Part shown: positions 49,108 through 60,429 of the stretch, in pieces | Layout: the number at the start of each line of letters is the position of its first letter | How positions within the stretch are numbered: position 1 is the stretch's first letter | NCBI RefSeq assembly: GCF_014356525.2 | Contig: NC_052518.1 | Coordinates: 12,726,201 to 12,790,200, forward strand | Source of the DNA: Nilaparvata lugens | Taxonomy: Eukaryota > Arthropoda > Insecta > Hemiptera > Delphacidae | Direction of reading: 5' to 3' | Length of the DNA stretch: 64,000 bases | Notes under the pieces: model-generated | Database searches by the model: none | Told to the model about the DNA's origin: nothing | The model's input: the letters and a program-made list of their open reading frames with translations, nothing else | Translations under genes and position numbers: made by a program

Positions 49108-50112
49108 TTAAGATTTGCATAGGAATGATCCAATGACAGATACATCTGCTCCTGTTTCCAGCTTAAAATTTACCTGATGTTTGCCAATTATAGCAGAGAC
49201 CGTCCATGGGTCCTGGGATTGAAGTTGATCTATCGTCAGCTCTCCAAAGTAGGATTCTGCAGGTGTTTGGTTATCAGTTTCTACTTCCCTAACATTTGGT
49301 CTTGGTCCTTGCTTACATACACGACCAAAATGACCAACTACATTGCATTTAAAACAATGACTCGCTAAGGCTAGACACTTACCATTCTGATCATGTGAAA
49401 ATCCACATTTGTAACATTTCCACTTCTTAGTATTTGTAAATCTAAGGGACTGACTAGTTGGTTTGGCATTCTGACTGTTTGCTAATACATTGACATCCTT
49501 CAAATCATGGTCCCGCACAACTGCCTGCTGTTTCTTGATACTTTCCGCTCTTGATACTATTGCTCTTTCCAATGTCAGACAATCATCCAACTGTAATATT
49601 TCAGACACCTTGTTGTCCAAAACCCCAATAACAATCAAGTCTCTAATTAATTCCTCTCGCAAGTTTCCAAAATTGCATCCTTCAGCCAATTTATGTAAAT
49701 CATTTACAAATGAGTCCACTAGTTCTCCCGACTGTCTCCGTTTAAAACATTTTGTTCTTTCATATACTACGTTCTTTTTAATACCAAAATATGCTTCGAA
49801 ATTCCCTTCAACTATCTCGTAACAACCTGCTTCCTCCTCAATCAGTCTAAAAGATTTCAATAAATCTTCTCCTTCTTCACAAAGAGTACATTTAAGTAAA
49901 TCTACCTGGCATCGTTCAGACTTACTTGACAAGTTTGAAGCACTTGTGATTCGTTCAAACCGTGTGATCCATGTGGACCATCCTTGAGGCTCCCGAAAAT
50001 TGAAAGCCTCTGCAGTGGCAACTTGAAACTGAGCTACCGACCCTTCAAACTTTTCTAGCTCTCTTTTCTCAACTTCTACATTTCTTGATTGGTTTCTCTT
50101 TTTTGGTCCCAT
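49108..50112 (-). CDS. Gag-like ORF with zinc knuckles and protease start
   Basis: 334 codons, the longest intact frame in the window. After a basic start (MGPKKRNQSRNV) comes a Gag-type region (FREPQGWSTWITRFERI, CFKRRQSGELVDSFVNDLHK). Two zinc knuckles follow, CYKCGFSHDQNGKC and CFKCNVVGHFGRVC, then NFKLETGADVSVIG, the place of the aspartic protease D-T/S-G-A motif. The residue is E instead of D, so the protease is probably inactive. The frame ends where pol has been deleted. The start codon lies 23 bp inside the 5' LTR boundary, after tggtggcag, a possible primer site. It is a mobile-element gene, not host. Confidence 0.85.
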   Translation of the reverse strand: MGPKKRNQSRNVEVEKRELEKFEGSVAQFQVATAEAFNFREPQGWSTWITRFERITSASNLSSKSERCQVDLLKCTLCEEGEDLLKSFRLIEEEAGCYEIVEGNFEAYFGIKKNVVYERTKCFKRRQSGELVDSFVNDLHKLAEGCNFGNLREELIRDLIVIGVLDNKVSEILQLDDCLTLERAIVSRAESIKKQQAVVRDHDLKDVNVLANSQNAKPTSQSLRFTNTKKWKCYKCGFSHDQNGKCLALASHCFKCNVVGHFGRVCKQGPRPNVREVETDNQTPAESYFGELTIDQLQSQDPWTVSAIIGKHQVNFKLETGADVSVIGSFLCKS

Positions 50113-50134
50113 TTTTCTAATACTTCTGCCACCA

Positions 50135-50257
50135 TGAAGAAATGCTTCAATACTTGAGAGCCATAAACACAGAACTGAACTTCATTTATCTTGGATACAA
50201 AAACGTATTTAACATATGTCAAACTAAATTAAGTGGCTGCTGACAGATGTCACTACA
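50135..50257 (-). repeat. 5' LTR (123 bp)
   Basis: Partner of 47252-47374. The internal end ...tttcttca is followed on the minus strand by tggtggcagaag, in the position of a primer-binding site. Confidence 0.75.
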
Positions 50258-50962
50258 AAAAGCATAGGATCAACGCTGAATTATCAATATTTAGATAATT
50301 TGTTAAGTATATTTCACAGGTGAAAAAAAATTATTCAACTTGACTACGACTTGAAATGCCAATTCTCGTAATGTAATCCATATTGAAATGTCGATTTCAT
50401 ATAGGATTGTTTCTGAGGGGCGTACTGTGTATTTAAAATATAAAAAACAATATGGGATTTGAAGGTACTCGTATCATATGCCGTTGTTTGAATGGCACTG
50501 ATGTGAACACGTAAGTGGTACTTAATCTTTTCTTCGTCTTATTTCAATGCTTGTGCATGTTTTTGTTTCTTAAACATTGCAACAACTTCCCTTTTGATGA
50601 ATAGTTTTTTGCCTGATTTATATTTCTCGTGAGGTCTGAAGTGCTTGCTGCATCTTTCATCACTCGTCTGTTTCATTTGTATCAGTTCCATCATTAAATC
50701 ATCGATATTTGTCGTAATTCTCATCAAATCAAGTTAGAATTGATTAGGTCTCTCATACATTCACTACATTTCTTCATTACTCGTGTATATAGATTCAGTT
50801 CAATTGTCATTCATTGAATATCATTTGGACCGGAATGAATTTTATAAGTGTATTAGTATTTTACGCATCTTGTCATCACATCATGTCAACATTTTGAATT
50901 AGGAATAGTATGATTGGAAGCTGTGGATGTTTAACATTTATTATTACTCCTTGTTATTCCAG

Positions 50963-51076
50963 ACTTGTTTTTTAATAACAGAAGGAGTAAATATGAAGAT
51001 TGTTTTTGTTCAATAGCAGGATGATTGTGCCAAGGTACCATCGCGATTCGATATTGAAGATTCGTTCGTACTCAAG
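50963..51076 (+). pseudogene. Diverged copy of the Lnk PH-domain exon 2
   Basis: After an acceptor-like ttgttattccag, the frame reads TCFLITEG and, 33 bases later in the same frame, DDCAKVPSRFDIEDSFVLK before tcaag|gtaatg. Lnk exon 2 reads CFLITEAR...DHENTFVLK at the same places, and both are phase 0 at the donor. Most differences in the shared codons are synonymous (tgt ttt tta ata aca gaa against tgt ttc cta ata act gag). The 33-base insert starts gtaaat, ends tagcag and contains an in-frame TAG, so it looks like an intron but would be unusually short. No other exons of a second Lnk-like gene are recognised nearby. It could be a relic of a duplication or part of another PH-domain gene. Confidence 0.55.
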
Positions 51077-51912
51077 GTAATGAGAAATATGTCTTATGGA
51101 TCTTATGATTTGTGAAATCTTATACTATCGAACAAACAATACAGTCAGATGAAATTTTATTTCATTTTTTAATAAATAATAAATCAGTTTTTTAATTTTT
51201 ACTTATCAGTTAGTTAACATATCGATGCTACCAAAGATAATAATTATTCACATATTAAAATTATTAGAAGTCCAGCAATTTCTGCAGAAACTATTCCTAT
51301 TTCAAATTTGCTCATCTCCGTTTGTCATCCAATTCATTCAAATTTTCTTTTGACTGGTGTCAACACTGATTGTTGCAACTGGGCATGTTCATAAATTCCG
51401 CTCATTTGTGTCCATTCTTAATTCATTCTTCACAAGGAAATACTTAATAGAGGATCAATTCCATCCAGAAAAGGTCGCAACAATTAGAATACTTGTTAAT
51501 GTACACAATCAAAAATTTACATGTCAAATTGAAAAAACATCATTAGTTCAAAAGTGAACTCAATCTCCTCACGAAAAGATTCACATTACATTATAAATGC
51601 AACCCAATCAACTGCATAAATACATTTATATCTTCTTGTATTCAAGAACTCTTAAAGTTCTCGAAGTCGAATACAATAATAAAATGTCTTGCGTTATTTA
51701 AAACAAACATAAACATAAAAACAAATAATAACAACAATAAACAAATAATAAAATATCTTGAAAAATACTTGCTTTGAGACAAACAAAAATACAATTTCTT
51801 TAAAATTCATGTCACGCTATAATTTTAATCCCAGATACAGTGCTCGATGTAAAATTCCTTTTCTAGATTCTCATGTGTGTGCACATGAGAAGCTGGTGTA
51901 ATACAGGGTTGG

Positions 51913-52757
51913 GCATTTATTTTTTTCAGTGTTTGCCTTGGATGTTGCCATTATAAAAATTAAAGAGGGAAAAATTAAAAAAATAATGTACAAAAAATAA
52001 CATCTGTTGTTGTACAAAAAGTAACATCTGTCCGTTTTTGTCCATACAATCCTGTAGATGTTGTGAGAAATTGTCCTTACTCCGCTCCGCTGAAGCATTG
52101 CTCGTGGTACCGCTCGAATTTATTGTGTTATTGTTTCACTCAGGGCTTCAATGGTTCGCGGTTTGTTTATGTATACATGTGCATTTAGGTAGCCCCATAA
52201 AACTAATTATCGGCCCTTACTTTTTTCGAGAAAACGGTCGAACCGGCACTGTCAATACGGATCGTTACCTAACGAAGCTGCGTGATTTTTTCTGCCAAAA
52301 TTGAGAAGACGACGTATCAACTGTGTGGTTTCAACAAGATGAGGTGACATGCCATACATAGAGAGCAGCTATGGAATTGCTCAGGCAGACCTTCCCTGGA
52401 CGCCTCATTTCGTTGCGTAGAGATGTGGAGTGGCTTCCTCGGTAACTCCACCGACCTGTCACCTTGTGACTATTTTTTATGGGGCTACCTAAAAGTATGT
52501 TTACTTGTATACAAACCATGAAACATTGAAGCCCTGAGTGAAACAATAACACAATAAATTCGAGCGGTACCACGAGCCATGCTTCAGAGGAGTACGGACA
52601 ATTTCTCACAACGTCTACAGGATTGATTGATTGAAATGGATTGTATGGACAAAAACGGACAGCATTCAAACAAATGTTATTTTTTGTACATTATGTTTTA
52701 TTTTTTTCCTCTCTAATTTTTATAATGTCAACATCCAAGGTAAACTGAAAAAATAAT
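51913..52757. mobile_element. Palindromic mariner-derived element
   Basis: The arms at about 51913-52200 and 52488-52757 are inverted copies (ccttggatgttgccattata against tataatgtcaacatccaagg; gtggtaccgctcgaatttat against ataaattcgagcggtacca). Both arms contain the 3' coding part of a mariner-like transposase, so the element is a foldback made from a transposon end plus an inverted duplicate. Confidence 0.75.
52195..52690 (+). pseudogene. Mariner-like transposase C-terminal fragment
   Basis: In one forward frame, with stops: IIGPYFFRENGRTGTVNTDR, then VSTVWFQQDEVTCHT, then DLSPCDYFLWGYLKV, then NIEALSETITQ. These match the WFQQDGA.CHT and SPCD-FLWGYLK blocks of IS630-Tc1-mariner transposases, with catalytic D in both. 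Several stops make it inactive. Confidence 0.8.
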
Positions 52758-52799
52758 TTTTGAGTTTCGTTTGAAAATTAGTGTGTAACTGTTATTTCA

Positions 52800-55700
52800 G
52801 ATCATCCATACCTACCTGCCCAACCAAGGCAAGGCAAGGCTTATCTTGAGCCATAAAAGCCCACATACAAAATTGGTTGAGTTCAACAAAAGACCTGATA
52901 GTTCTCTTTTTTGAAAGGAGAATCCTATCGATTTCTTTACACGCTACCCCAGACATCAAATGAGATTTTTTAAAGTATGTTTAATAGAAGGAGAAACAAT
53001 TTCAATTACTCACCAGACAATTTTGAGTTTACTAGACTGGAATTATATTCATGTATTTTGTGACCAATTGTAATATTTTCTCTAGCTCCTCATTACAGAT
53101 AGTTTGGACTGTTGTGTTAAATACCCACCATATAATTATTATTTAATGGATAATTTGAAACTTCCATAAATAAAGATTATCCCTTATCAACTTCACTATT
53201 GGTGCTATTCTCAAATATTTTCAGTGTATTTTGTGATTTTTTATCCTTTAAATCTTTGATCGTTAACTTATTTCCAAGTGGTATTCATTATTTTATAAAA
53301 TAACTAATTTGTTAAAATAATGTATTCACAATTATATCCATTATAACGAATTGAAACATGTGTAAACAAGGCATGTTCAAATAATTCAAGAACATTACGA
53401 AATCCACCGATTCTCAGGTATTATGTTATGACATACTTAATGCGTGCTGTTCTATCGCGGGTGTTTTTTATTACTGTATGACAGCTGAATTTGTCAGAAA
53501 CATCTCTTAAATGATATTGCTGCTATTTTCTGATCTCTAGTTTTTTTTCTCAAGTTGAAACTTATGTTAAGGCATAACTAAATAACAAAAATGTTTGAAT
53601 TTTTCTCTGTATAAAAGATACTGATGAAGAACAATCTCATTCCGCTAATTATATTCTAACAATGGTCATTATGCTGCTACTTTATAGATATCTATTCTTA
53701 TAGATATTTTTAATTTATTGCATATAACTTTGAAGTGATGTATTTCAAATGGGTTCCTCCTTTTTTCCAATCATATGTATCTTAATATGATATATATATT
53801 ATATACACAAAAACATTTAATGTGTGTATAAATTTTATGATCAATATAATATTCATATTTAACAATTATAACATCACATTAAACTAAATTAATGTTTTCC
53901 ATAATATATAGTTTCTACTTTCAGAACATTATGTGTGGATTTATACAAGATAAAGAAGTAATTCAAGTATTAAATCATTATAGTAATTGTATTAAGTGTA
54001 ATTATTGAAGCATATTATTATTATTCTAGTTATTTTAATGAAATTTCAATTCTGTAGTTTATTTTTCAATGATATTATTGTATTTTTGTGTTCATTATTA
54101 TAAGTTCAATCCAAATTGCCATGATCTCATAGCGTATGATGAAGTAGTTATATAATTGTGTTTATATTTATATTACAATTTAGAAACGTTCATTCAGATT
54201 TAGATCTGTTTACAAACTGATGCTTTATATTTATATTAAAATTTAGAAACGTTCATTCAGATTTAGATCTGTTGACAAACTGATGCTTTAAAAATGTTTG
54301 GGAGATGTCATGCTAGGATCATATTTTAAATTTTCTATTTCTGTGTTTCTGGATAGACCACTAACACTATCAATATCATTTATTTTTTTATCAGTATACT
54401 CCAGTAATTGTGCAATACTATTATAGAAATAATACTGTCAAACTTTAAGAGTTGACAGAAGCCTTACAGATATACGTAATATGAAATTTAACTTCAGAAC
54501 ACAATTGTAGTTGAGTACATAAATAAGCTATTCTCTTCCCATTCTCTCCCAAATTATTTATTCAATTGGAAAACGCAAGGTTTTTCTTTTTTGTTAATGT
54601 CAAATACATTAATTTTGGACACCTCTAGATTAGTTGTATGATATATTTTCGTGAAACCTTGAAAAAAATAATTATTTGGTGATCCAGTTATTTATAAGCG
54701 TTCTGTTACATCTTTATAGAATAAGTTTTTGATGGCAGTGCCATCTATATTTCAAGAATATGATATTACATATTTTGAGTCTACAGTGATAGCCAATTAT
54801 TTTTGAGAGTTTTGTTCCCTCTACATGTGAACACTTGGGCCGGCCAAAAACGACAGACAATTGCCGAACATGTGTGAACGGACATGCCTTCCAATCACAC
54901 TCAACGGACTTCGATCGAAAACAGCTGTTTTTTAGCAGCTTGTAACATAAAATAAACAGCCAATAGCAATAAATAAACCACTGGAAAATTAAAAATTATA
55001 ATGATACAAAAATAATTCAACCTCAAATATAGTAGCGAAGAAAAAACAACGAAAAATCAAAGATAAAAAACCTTACTTCAAAAAGTTTTGTTAACTTTCT
55101 CCGATGATACAAGTTCATCTACCGACACACTTGTCCTGTAGTTAGTCGCTGGCCTCAGGAATGTTTCTTATTTCTCATGTAATAACCTTCAAGTTTAATT
55201 TAATTGATCTAGAAGCTTCTTAACATGAATACCTCTGTAGGGAACACCAATTAAAGGCGAATCATTGCTCTTTTCGATACCTTACACTATTGTTGTTCAA
55301 ATATTAATGAGGGTTCATTTTATTATGAATTGTATATAAATTATTTTGCAGATTGCCAGTACTGTTGAATATTGTAAATTTATTGATATTAGTTGCTCAA
55401 CCTATTGATATTATCTTAAAATGTATTAATTGATATTGATATTAGTTTTTTAGTTTGTATTTTCTTCTTTTTTTAATCGCTATCTTATTGGAAGATATAT
55501 TGTTCCGATAATATATTATATTTTTCCTAGTGCGAAATCTCATTGTAATAACTATATTTTCTAACATTGATAGCTATAAATACTGAACAAAACTTGAATT
55601 TCTCATAGTTTGGGTTTTGATTCATGATCTGCTAGAAGTTTGGGCTTTCTTAACAGTATTAAAAGTTATTGCATTTTATTCCGCTCAAGGCTATTAAATT

Positions 55701-58180
55701 TTTAATAGTTATATTCTTATCTGCTTTTTCATTATTGTCAATATTTTGAAACATACATAACAGTTGTAAGTGTGTAACCTCACTGAGCTTCATCTTTTGT
55801 CTTCTGTGTGAAATATTAAGTAATCCAGTTTAGTCGTTGTAGTTGTTATTAATCTTTGCTATCAATATCTTCTGTAATTCAAGAAAGCAATGCATGGAAT
55901 TTGTTCAATTTATCTATTATTATGCAACATCAAGATAATATGTGCATTGAAAAGTTGATCATGAAAAAATGAGAACTATTTAGCTACCAATTTAATTATC
56001 CCACGATGCTGCTAATTTAACACCTTGATAATAACTGCCAGGAACATATACTTGAGATCATGGAATGGAACTCATTACTAGTCTCAAGCAAGCTATACAC
56101 CATGGCAGCTCTCCCTCTTAGAAAATATTCTATTTCGTAAAATACCTGGAATGTTATAGCTAGACAAAAATATATTTTCTCCTCAATAGCATTACATTTT
56201 AAGAAAGTTTATTTTTTAATAACTTTGAATAATCATCAACAACACTGCCATTTATCATCAACCGATCATGAATAATTCATGAATTATTAAAAACTCAAGA
56301 ATTATTCTTGAACTTGAACTTTTCATTCAACGCCTCCGTGGCAAAGTCCGTGATATTATTACACCTGGATAAGATAGTAGGTTCACTTCCGAATTAATGC
56401 TACAATATTATAACGTATAAAATGTATTAGACTGAAATATTAACAACTTTAAAATTTGTTTATAATCTAATGGTATTACTTGATGGTGGAAATATGTTTG
56501 GCTAGTTATAACATCAATACATTGCTAAATTTAAACTTTATTTATATTTTGAATACTTAGTGTACTTGTTGCTATGCATTTTGTTAGTACTTTCATAGTT
56601 ACCTAATTTATTTCTATCACAAAATTAACATGCATTGCTTTCTTCATATTGCTATTTTGATGAAGTTTAATATCTTATAAATATAATAGCTGCTTTCTTC
56701 ACAATCATTTAATAGTTTGTTCGAGTTGATACTGTTGATGTGTTCTTATTTCATGTTGCCCAAACTCAATATTCAATTGTACTAGTATTATTTTTAATTT
56801 TAATTTTTGATTAATAAACTGTAATAAGTTTCATTTAAAAATGTTCTATTCATTGTTTTCCTTGTACAAAATTTTCCTTTACAAATCATATTGTAAACAA
56901 CGCAGTTGAAAAGTTCGTTATAAAGTTATACCTACCGGAAATGTGATTGCAGCGCTAAGATATGATATCTTATGCAGTTTATATATTAGCAAAGAACATT
57001 GCAAAAAACTCAATAAAAATTTAACCACCGTGAAATTATGTTATCCAACCAAACCAATTAATAAATCTACCGTTAATATGATGACGTAATTTTATGGTGG
57101 TTAAACTGAATTTGTTTCTCATGCGACTGATCCTAGTCTGATAATAATTTCAACCATGGTGATACAACCTCCAATCGCTCATTCTCCGACTACAAAAATA
57201 TCAACTCTTGTTTCAACGTAATCAATTTAACTGCCGTGGAATGATAACATCCAACGAAAGTGATGCAGGAGAACCGATGAACAAATCAGGCAACAACGCG
57301 ATGACGTCCAAGGCCGTTAGAACTGGAGATGAAGTAAAAATTTGGAAACTATGATCCAAAATTATTTTTTGCTTGATTTTTTATCAGTTAAGTTTCATTT
57401 TATCATTTGAAGCAATAAATGTTTTGAATACTATTTCATATACTGTAATTCATTTGTATTAGGTTGATCAGGGAATATTTAGCATTCTTCATTTATTAGG
57501 TTTTTTCTTTGAAAAATGAGACAAGATACAATTGAACATTGCCATTGTACTTTCAGTTTGAACTAAATTGTTATTCTGCGTAAAAATCATAGAAAAATAT
57601 TCATGAGTATGCATTAAAGGTTGAAAATAGATTGCCAAATCTTTTTTATATTCACAAAAGTATTTCAATTCATGAATTGTTTAAAATTAGTTGATCCTCT
57701 TGTTAGTTATCGTATTAAATTTGTCAATAGTTGCACAATTTGGCTAGCAGGTTGCTAATCTGTTGAAAATTAAAACAGGAATCAAAAAGTAATTTCTACC
57801 ATTAATTACAGTTTACTTATTCTTTATCTTTATAAATTACTAATAGAAAAATTGATGTTAGCCTATGTAAGAATTTACATCTATCTAGTTCTCATAGATT
57901 CACCGTTAAAATTTTCTAAATTCCTAGTTTATAAATATTTTGGACTCAAAACTTATGAAGTGATGAGCATAATCTATTTTTGGACTAATTCTATCCGAAT
58001 TTGGGAAAGGTACAGTTTCGGGCTTTGAGCCTGTTGTTCCTTTCCCAATCATTCATAATGAGTTAGGAATGATATTGTTTTTATAAATGTATAGATAAAC
58101 TAATAAATTTACAGTTTCGTACGATCAAAGCGGATAAAAAGTTTAAACTCTATTCTATCATATTACATTTTTCTATTGCA
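52800..58180. other. Long AT-rich gene-free stretch
   Basis: I see no convincing exon. It contains a tandem duplication (54163-54290), two related foldbacks near 57.02-57.35 kb (tttaaccaccgtgaaatta, tttaactgccgtggaatga), a possible foldback terminus near 54.84 kb (gggccggccaaaaacgacag), and otherwise low-complexity A/T DNA. Confidence 0.4.
54163..54290. repeat. Tandem duplication of ~62 bp
   Basis: tttagaaacgttcattcaga and tttagatctgtt(t/g)acaaact occur twice, nearly identical, which suggests a recent duplication. Confidence 0.85.
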
Positions 58181-58183
58181 CAA

Positions 58184-58423
58184 TCAACGATGCTCATATG
58201 CTAATTTAATTTTCTGTCTTTTTCTGGCGCGACGTAAATCAGCTTTGGCTGCAAGCTGCACTGTTTCAAGGATCTCAGTCAGCAAGTCAAAAAGTCCCAA
58301 AGAACGTCCTCTGCTGGGATATTTCAATTCCACTATTTCCGAACTCCCTTCTCCTTCTTGATCTTTTGGGTCGTATTCCATTGAATGGTGGACGTACTTT
58401 TCAACATGAAATCCATTTGTGAC
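58184..58423 (-). CDS. Terminal exon of an unidentified gene on the minus strand
   Basis: After a good acceptor (minus strand attgctttcacag), 79 codons run in phase 0 to TGA (58184-58186): VTNGFHVEKYVHHSMEYDPK, then an acidic DQEGEGSSEIVELKY, then GLFDLLTEILETVQLAAKAD and a very basic end RRARKRQKIKLAYEHR. The GC content and codon use are unlike the AT-rich flanks, and the amphipathic helix followed by a basic tail looks protein-like. I do not recognise the family. Upstream exons would lie to the right, possibly beyond the window. No transposon motif is seen. Confidence 0.5.
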   Translation of the reverse strand, partial: VTNGFHVEKYVHHSMEYDPKDQEGEGSSEIVELKYPSRGRSLGLFDLLTEILETVQLAAKADLRRARKRQKIKLAYEHR

Positions 58424-59011
58424 CTGTGAAAGCAATAATGATTTCAACATTAGTTTTTTTTTATAATCAATGGATGGGTTTAACTATTATATATTATATA
58501 TATTTATGCATGGACGGTGATTCTAAAAATGAAAGTTATCTTGATCAAAATAATTGCAGAAATGAACATTTTAATTATTATTATGAGACAGAATGCTCAA
58601 CTTTAAAAACGCCCCAATTCTTATTCAAGTATGAAAAATAACATATATTTATTGAAAACCCCTCTAATTTTACTGTATTACTACACACGTTGAAAACATT
58701 GTCCAATCTGTATTGTATTGACTGGCCTATATGTCAAATTGTGATGTACTATTGAGGCTAATAAAGATATTCTATTCTATATATTTGTGAACATGACTCA
58801 CCATACCCCTGATCTCTCCTCTTAGCTTAGAACTCCATTTCGTCTATTGCATTGTTAATGTACCTATTTCTCGGTATGAAGATTGCTCGTGAACAATTCA
58901 TTCATGGATTCTCACAAGAAAAGTCAAGACTGTATACATCAGGGGTTTATGGTGGCCAAAAATCCTATTGAAATTGTTTTCTCATAAAAAATTCCTATAT
59001 CATCTCCAGAG

Positions 59012-59106
59012 AATGGCCGTTTTCACACTTTCCGACATTTATCGTCACGACATCCATAATGTCCTCAGATTGGCTAATTCTCAATCAAAGTGTGAAAACA
59101 GCCTAT
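59012..59106. mobile_element. Short MITE-like foldback
   Basis: aatggccgttttcacacttt and the inverted caaagtgtgaaaacagcc bound about 95 bp. The open frame crossing it is not considered a gene. Confidence 0.4.
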
Positions 59107-60429
59107 CCCTCTCTTTGCAAAAACCCTCATCAGTGTTCAACTGCGATACACGGCAGAATCGACAGTTATCCCATTCTCACTTAACTCTTACATTAGAAAC
59201 AGTATTGAGCCATTTTTTCAAACAAATTATAGACAATATTATTATTTACGGCTTTTCTAAAAAAATCCTAAAACCGCCTAGATTTATTAGGATTGATAAT
59301 ATTTTATTCGAATATCAGTAGAGTAATGAGAAGCAGAAAGTAGGAAATAAAGAATTCTTCAACATTTTGTATTTGACTATTACTCAAATTTATAAGTTTG
59401 AATTCATTCAGAATATAATAAATATCCTGCATGATTCATATTTAAATATAAATTAAATCAAATTTCATTTCTCCTTGATAATAAAAATAATAATCCCTAA
59501 TACAAAGTAAAGCAAAAAGATGATTAAGTACGTCATATAGTACTTTGACATGGTAAATGAGTGTGATTTAATATATTTGAAAAATGTGTTTTCCAGATCC
59601 CAGAATATTAGCCAAATTTCAAAAAGATTTTGTGGTGATAATCACTGAACAATTTCATATTATACCGAGTTAATTTATATAATATTAGACGTCTTATTTC
59701 ACAGTCTGTTATTACCTATTGTTATACAGTAATTTATACTATTAGGTTGTCTTATCTCTCTTATGTCTTATCTCTCTGTACTCTTAGGTTGTATGAATTT
59801 ATATTTTTCTCACCTTTGCTGAAAACACTAATAAAAGGATTGAAAATACCAACATTCTATCCGAACTTTCGGTGAAAACAAAAATCATTTCTTTAAACGT
59901 CAACTAATCACTAAAGCCAAATTGTACCTTCAAATTTTCAACATTTACCGTAACCAAACATTGAGCAAACGCGAAGTTTCTTTCTCTGAAATTCAACTAA
60001 TCACTAAATCCAATAAATTGTACGTTCAAATCTCAAATGAATGCCTGTTGAGAAAGTAAACAAATCAATGCTATGCTGAATGGCAAGATATTGACACAAT
60101 TCTCTCATTTTTCGCATACTCATCATTGCATAAAAACTTTCATTGAAGCAAGTAGAATGATATCAATGAGATCAATGTAAGAAATATATCTAAGCGAGTA
60201 AACTGACTAAGCGAATTCAATGCATTGACCCATTTTGATTGGCTTGATTAATAATATTGCTAGCTAGAAGACCTGGGGCCTGTTCCATAGAATTTACAGG
60301 AACTGTATTATTAGTTAAAATTACAATATTGTATGTTTTATAAAATTTTACAACGTTAAAAAAATTACTGTGGATTCACCTGCATTACAGGTAAATTTTA
60401 GAAGAATTATACTGTCACAAAGTGAATTT
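59107..60429. other. AT-rich stretch, no gene seen
   Basis: A possible MITE terminus at 60268 (ggggcctgttccatagaatt) has no clear partner. Otherwise it is unremarkable A/T-rich DNA. Confidence 0.3.

Larger units (their letters stand above)
47252..50257 (-). mobile_element. Ty3/gypsy-like LTR retrotransposon, internally deleted
   Basis: Direct repeats of 123 bp at 47252-47374 and 50135-50257 act as LTRs; on the minus strand each starts tgtagtgaca and ends tttcttca. A purine tract (gaggaaagaagga) lies just before the 3' LTR. In order on the minus strand: Gag with two zinc knuckles and protease start (49108-50112), an RNase H end (IKYTQGKHFYVPDALSR, about 48.6 kb) and integrase (47.65-48.23 kb). 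Most of the reverse transcriptase is missing and integrase is frameshifted. No clear target duplication is seen. Confidence 0.85.

Noticed and set aside
57227..57351. GC-richer open stretch (MITSNESDAGEP...)
   Set aside because: It shares tttaac..ccgtg and gatgacgt words with the foldback at 57017-57106 and is probably a related MITE.
58968..59321. 117-codon open frame
   Set aside because: It crosses a MITE-like hairpin and has no motif or splice support.
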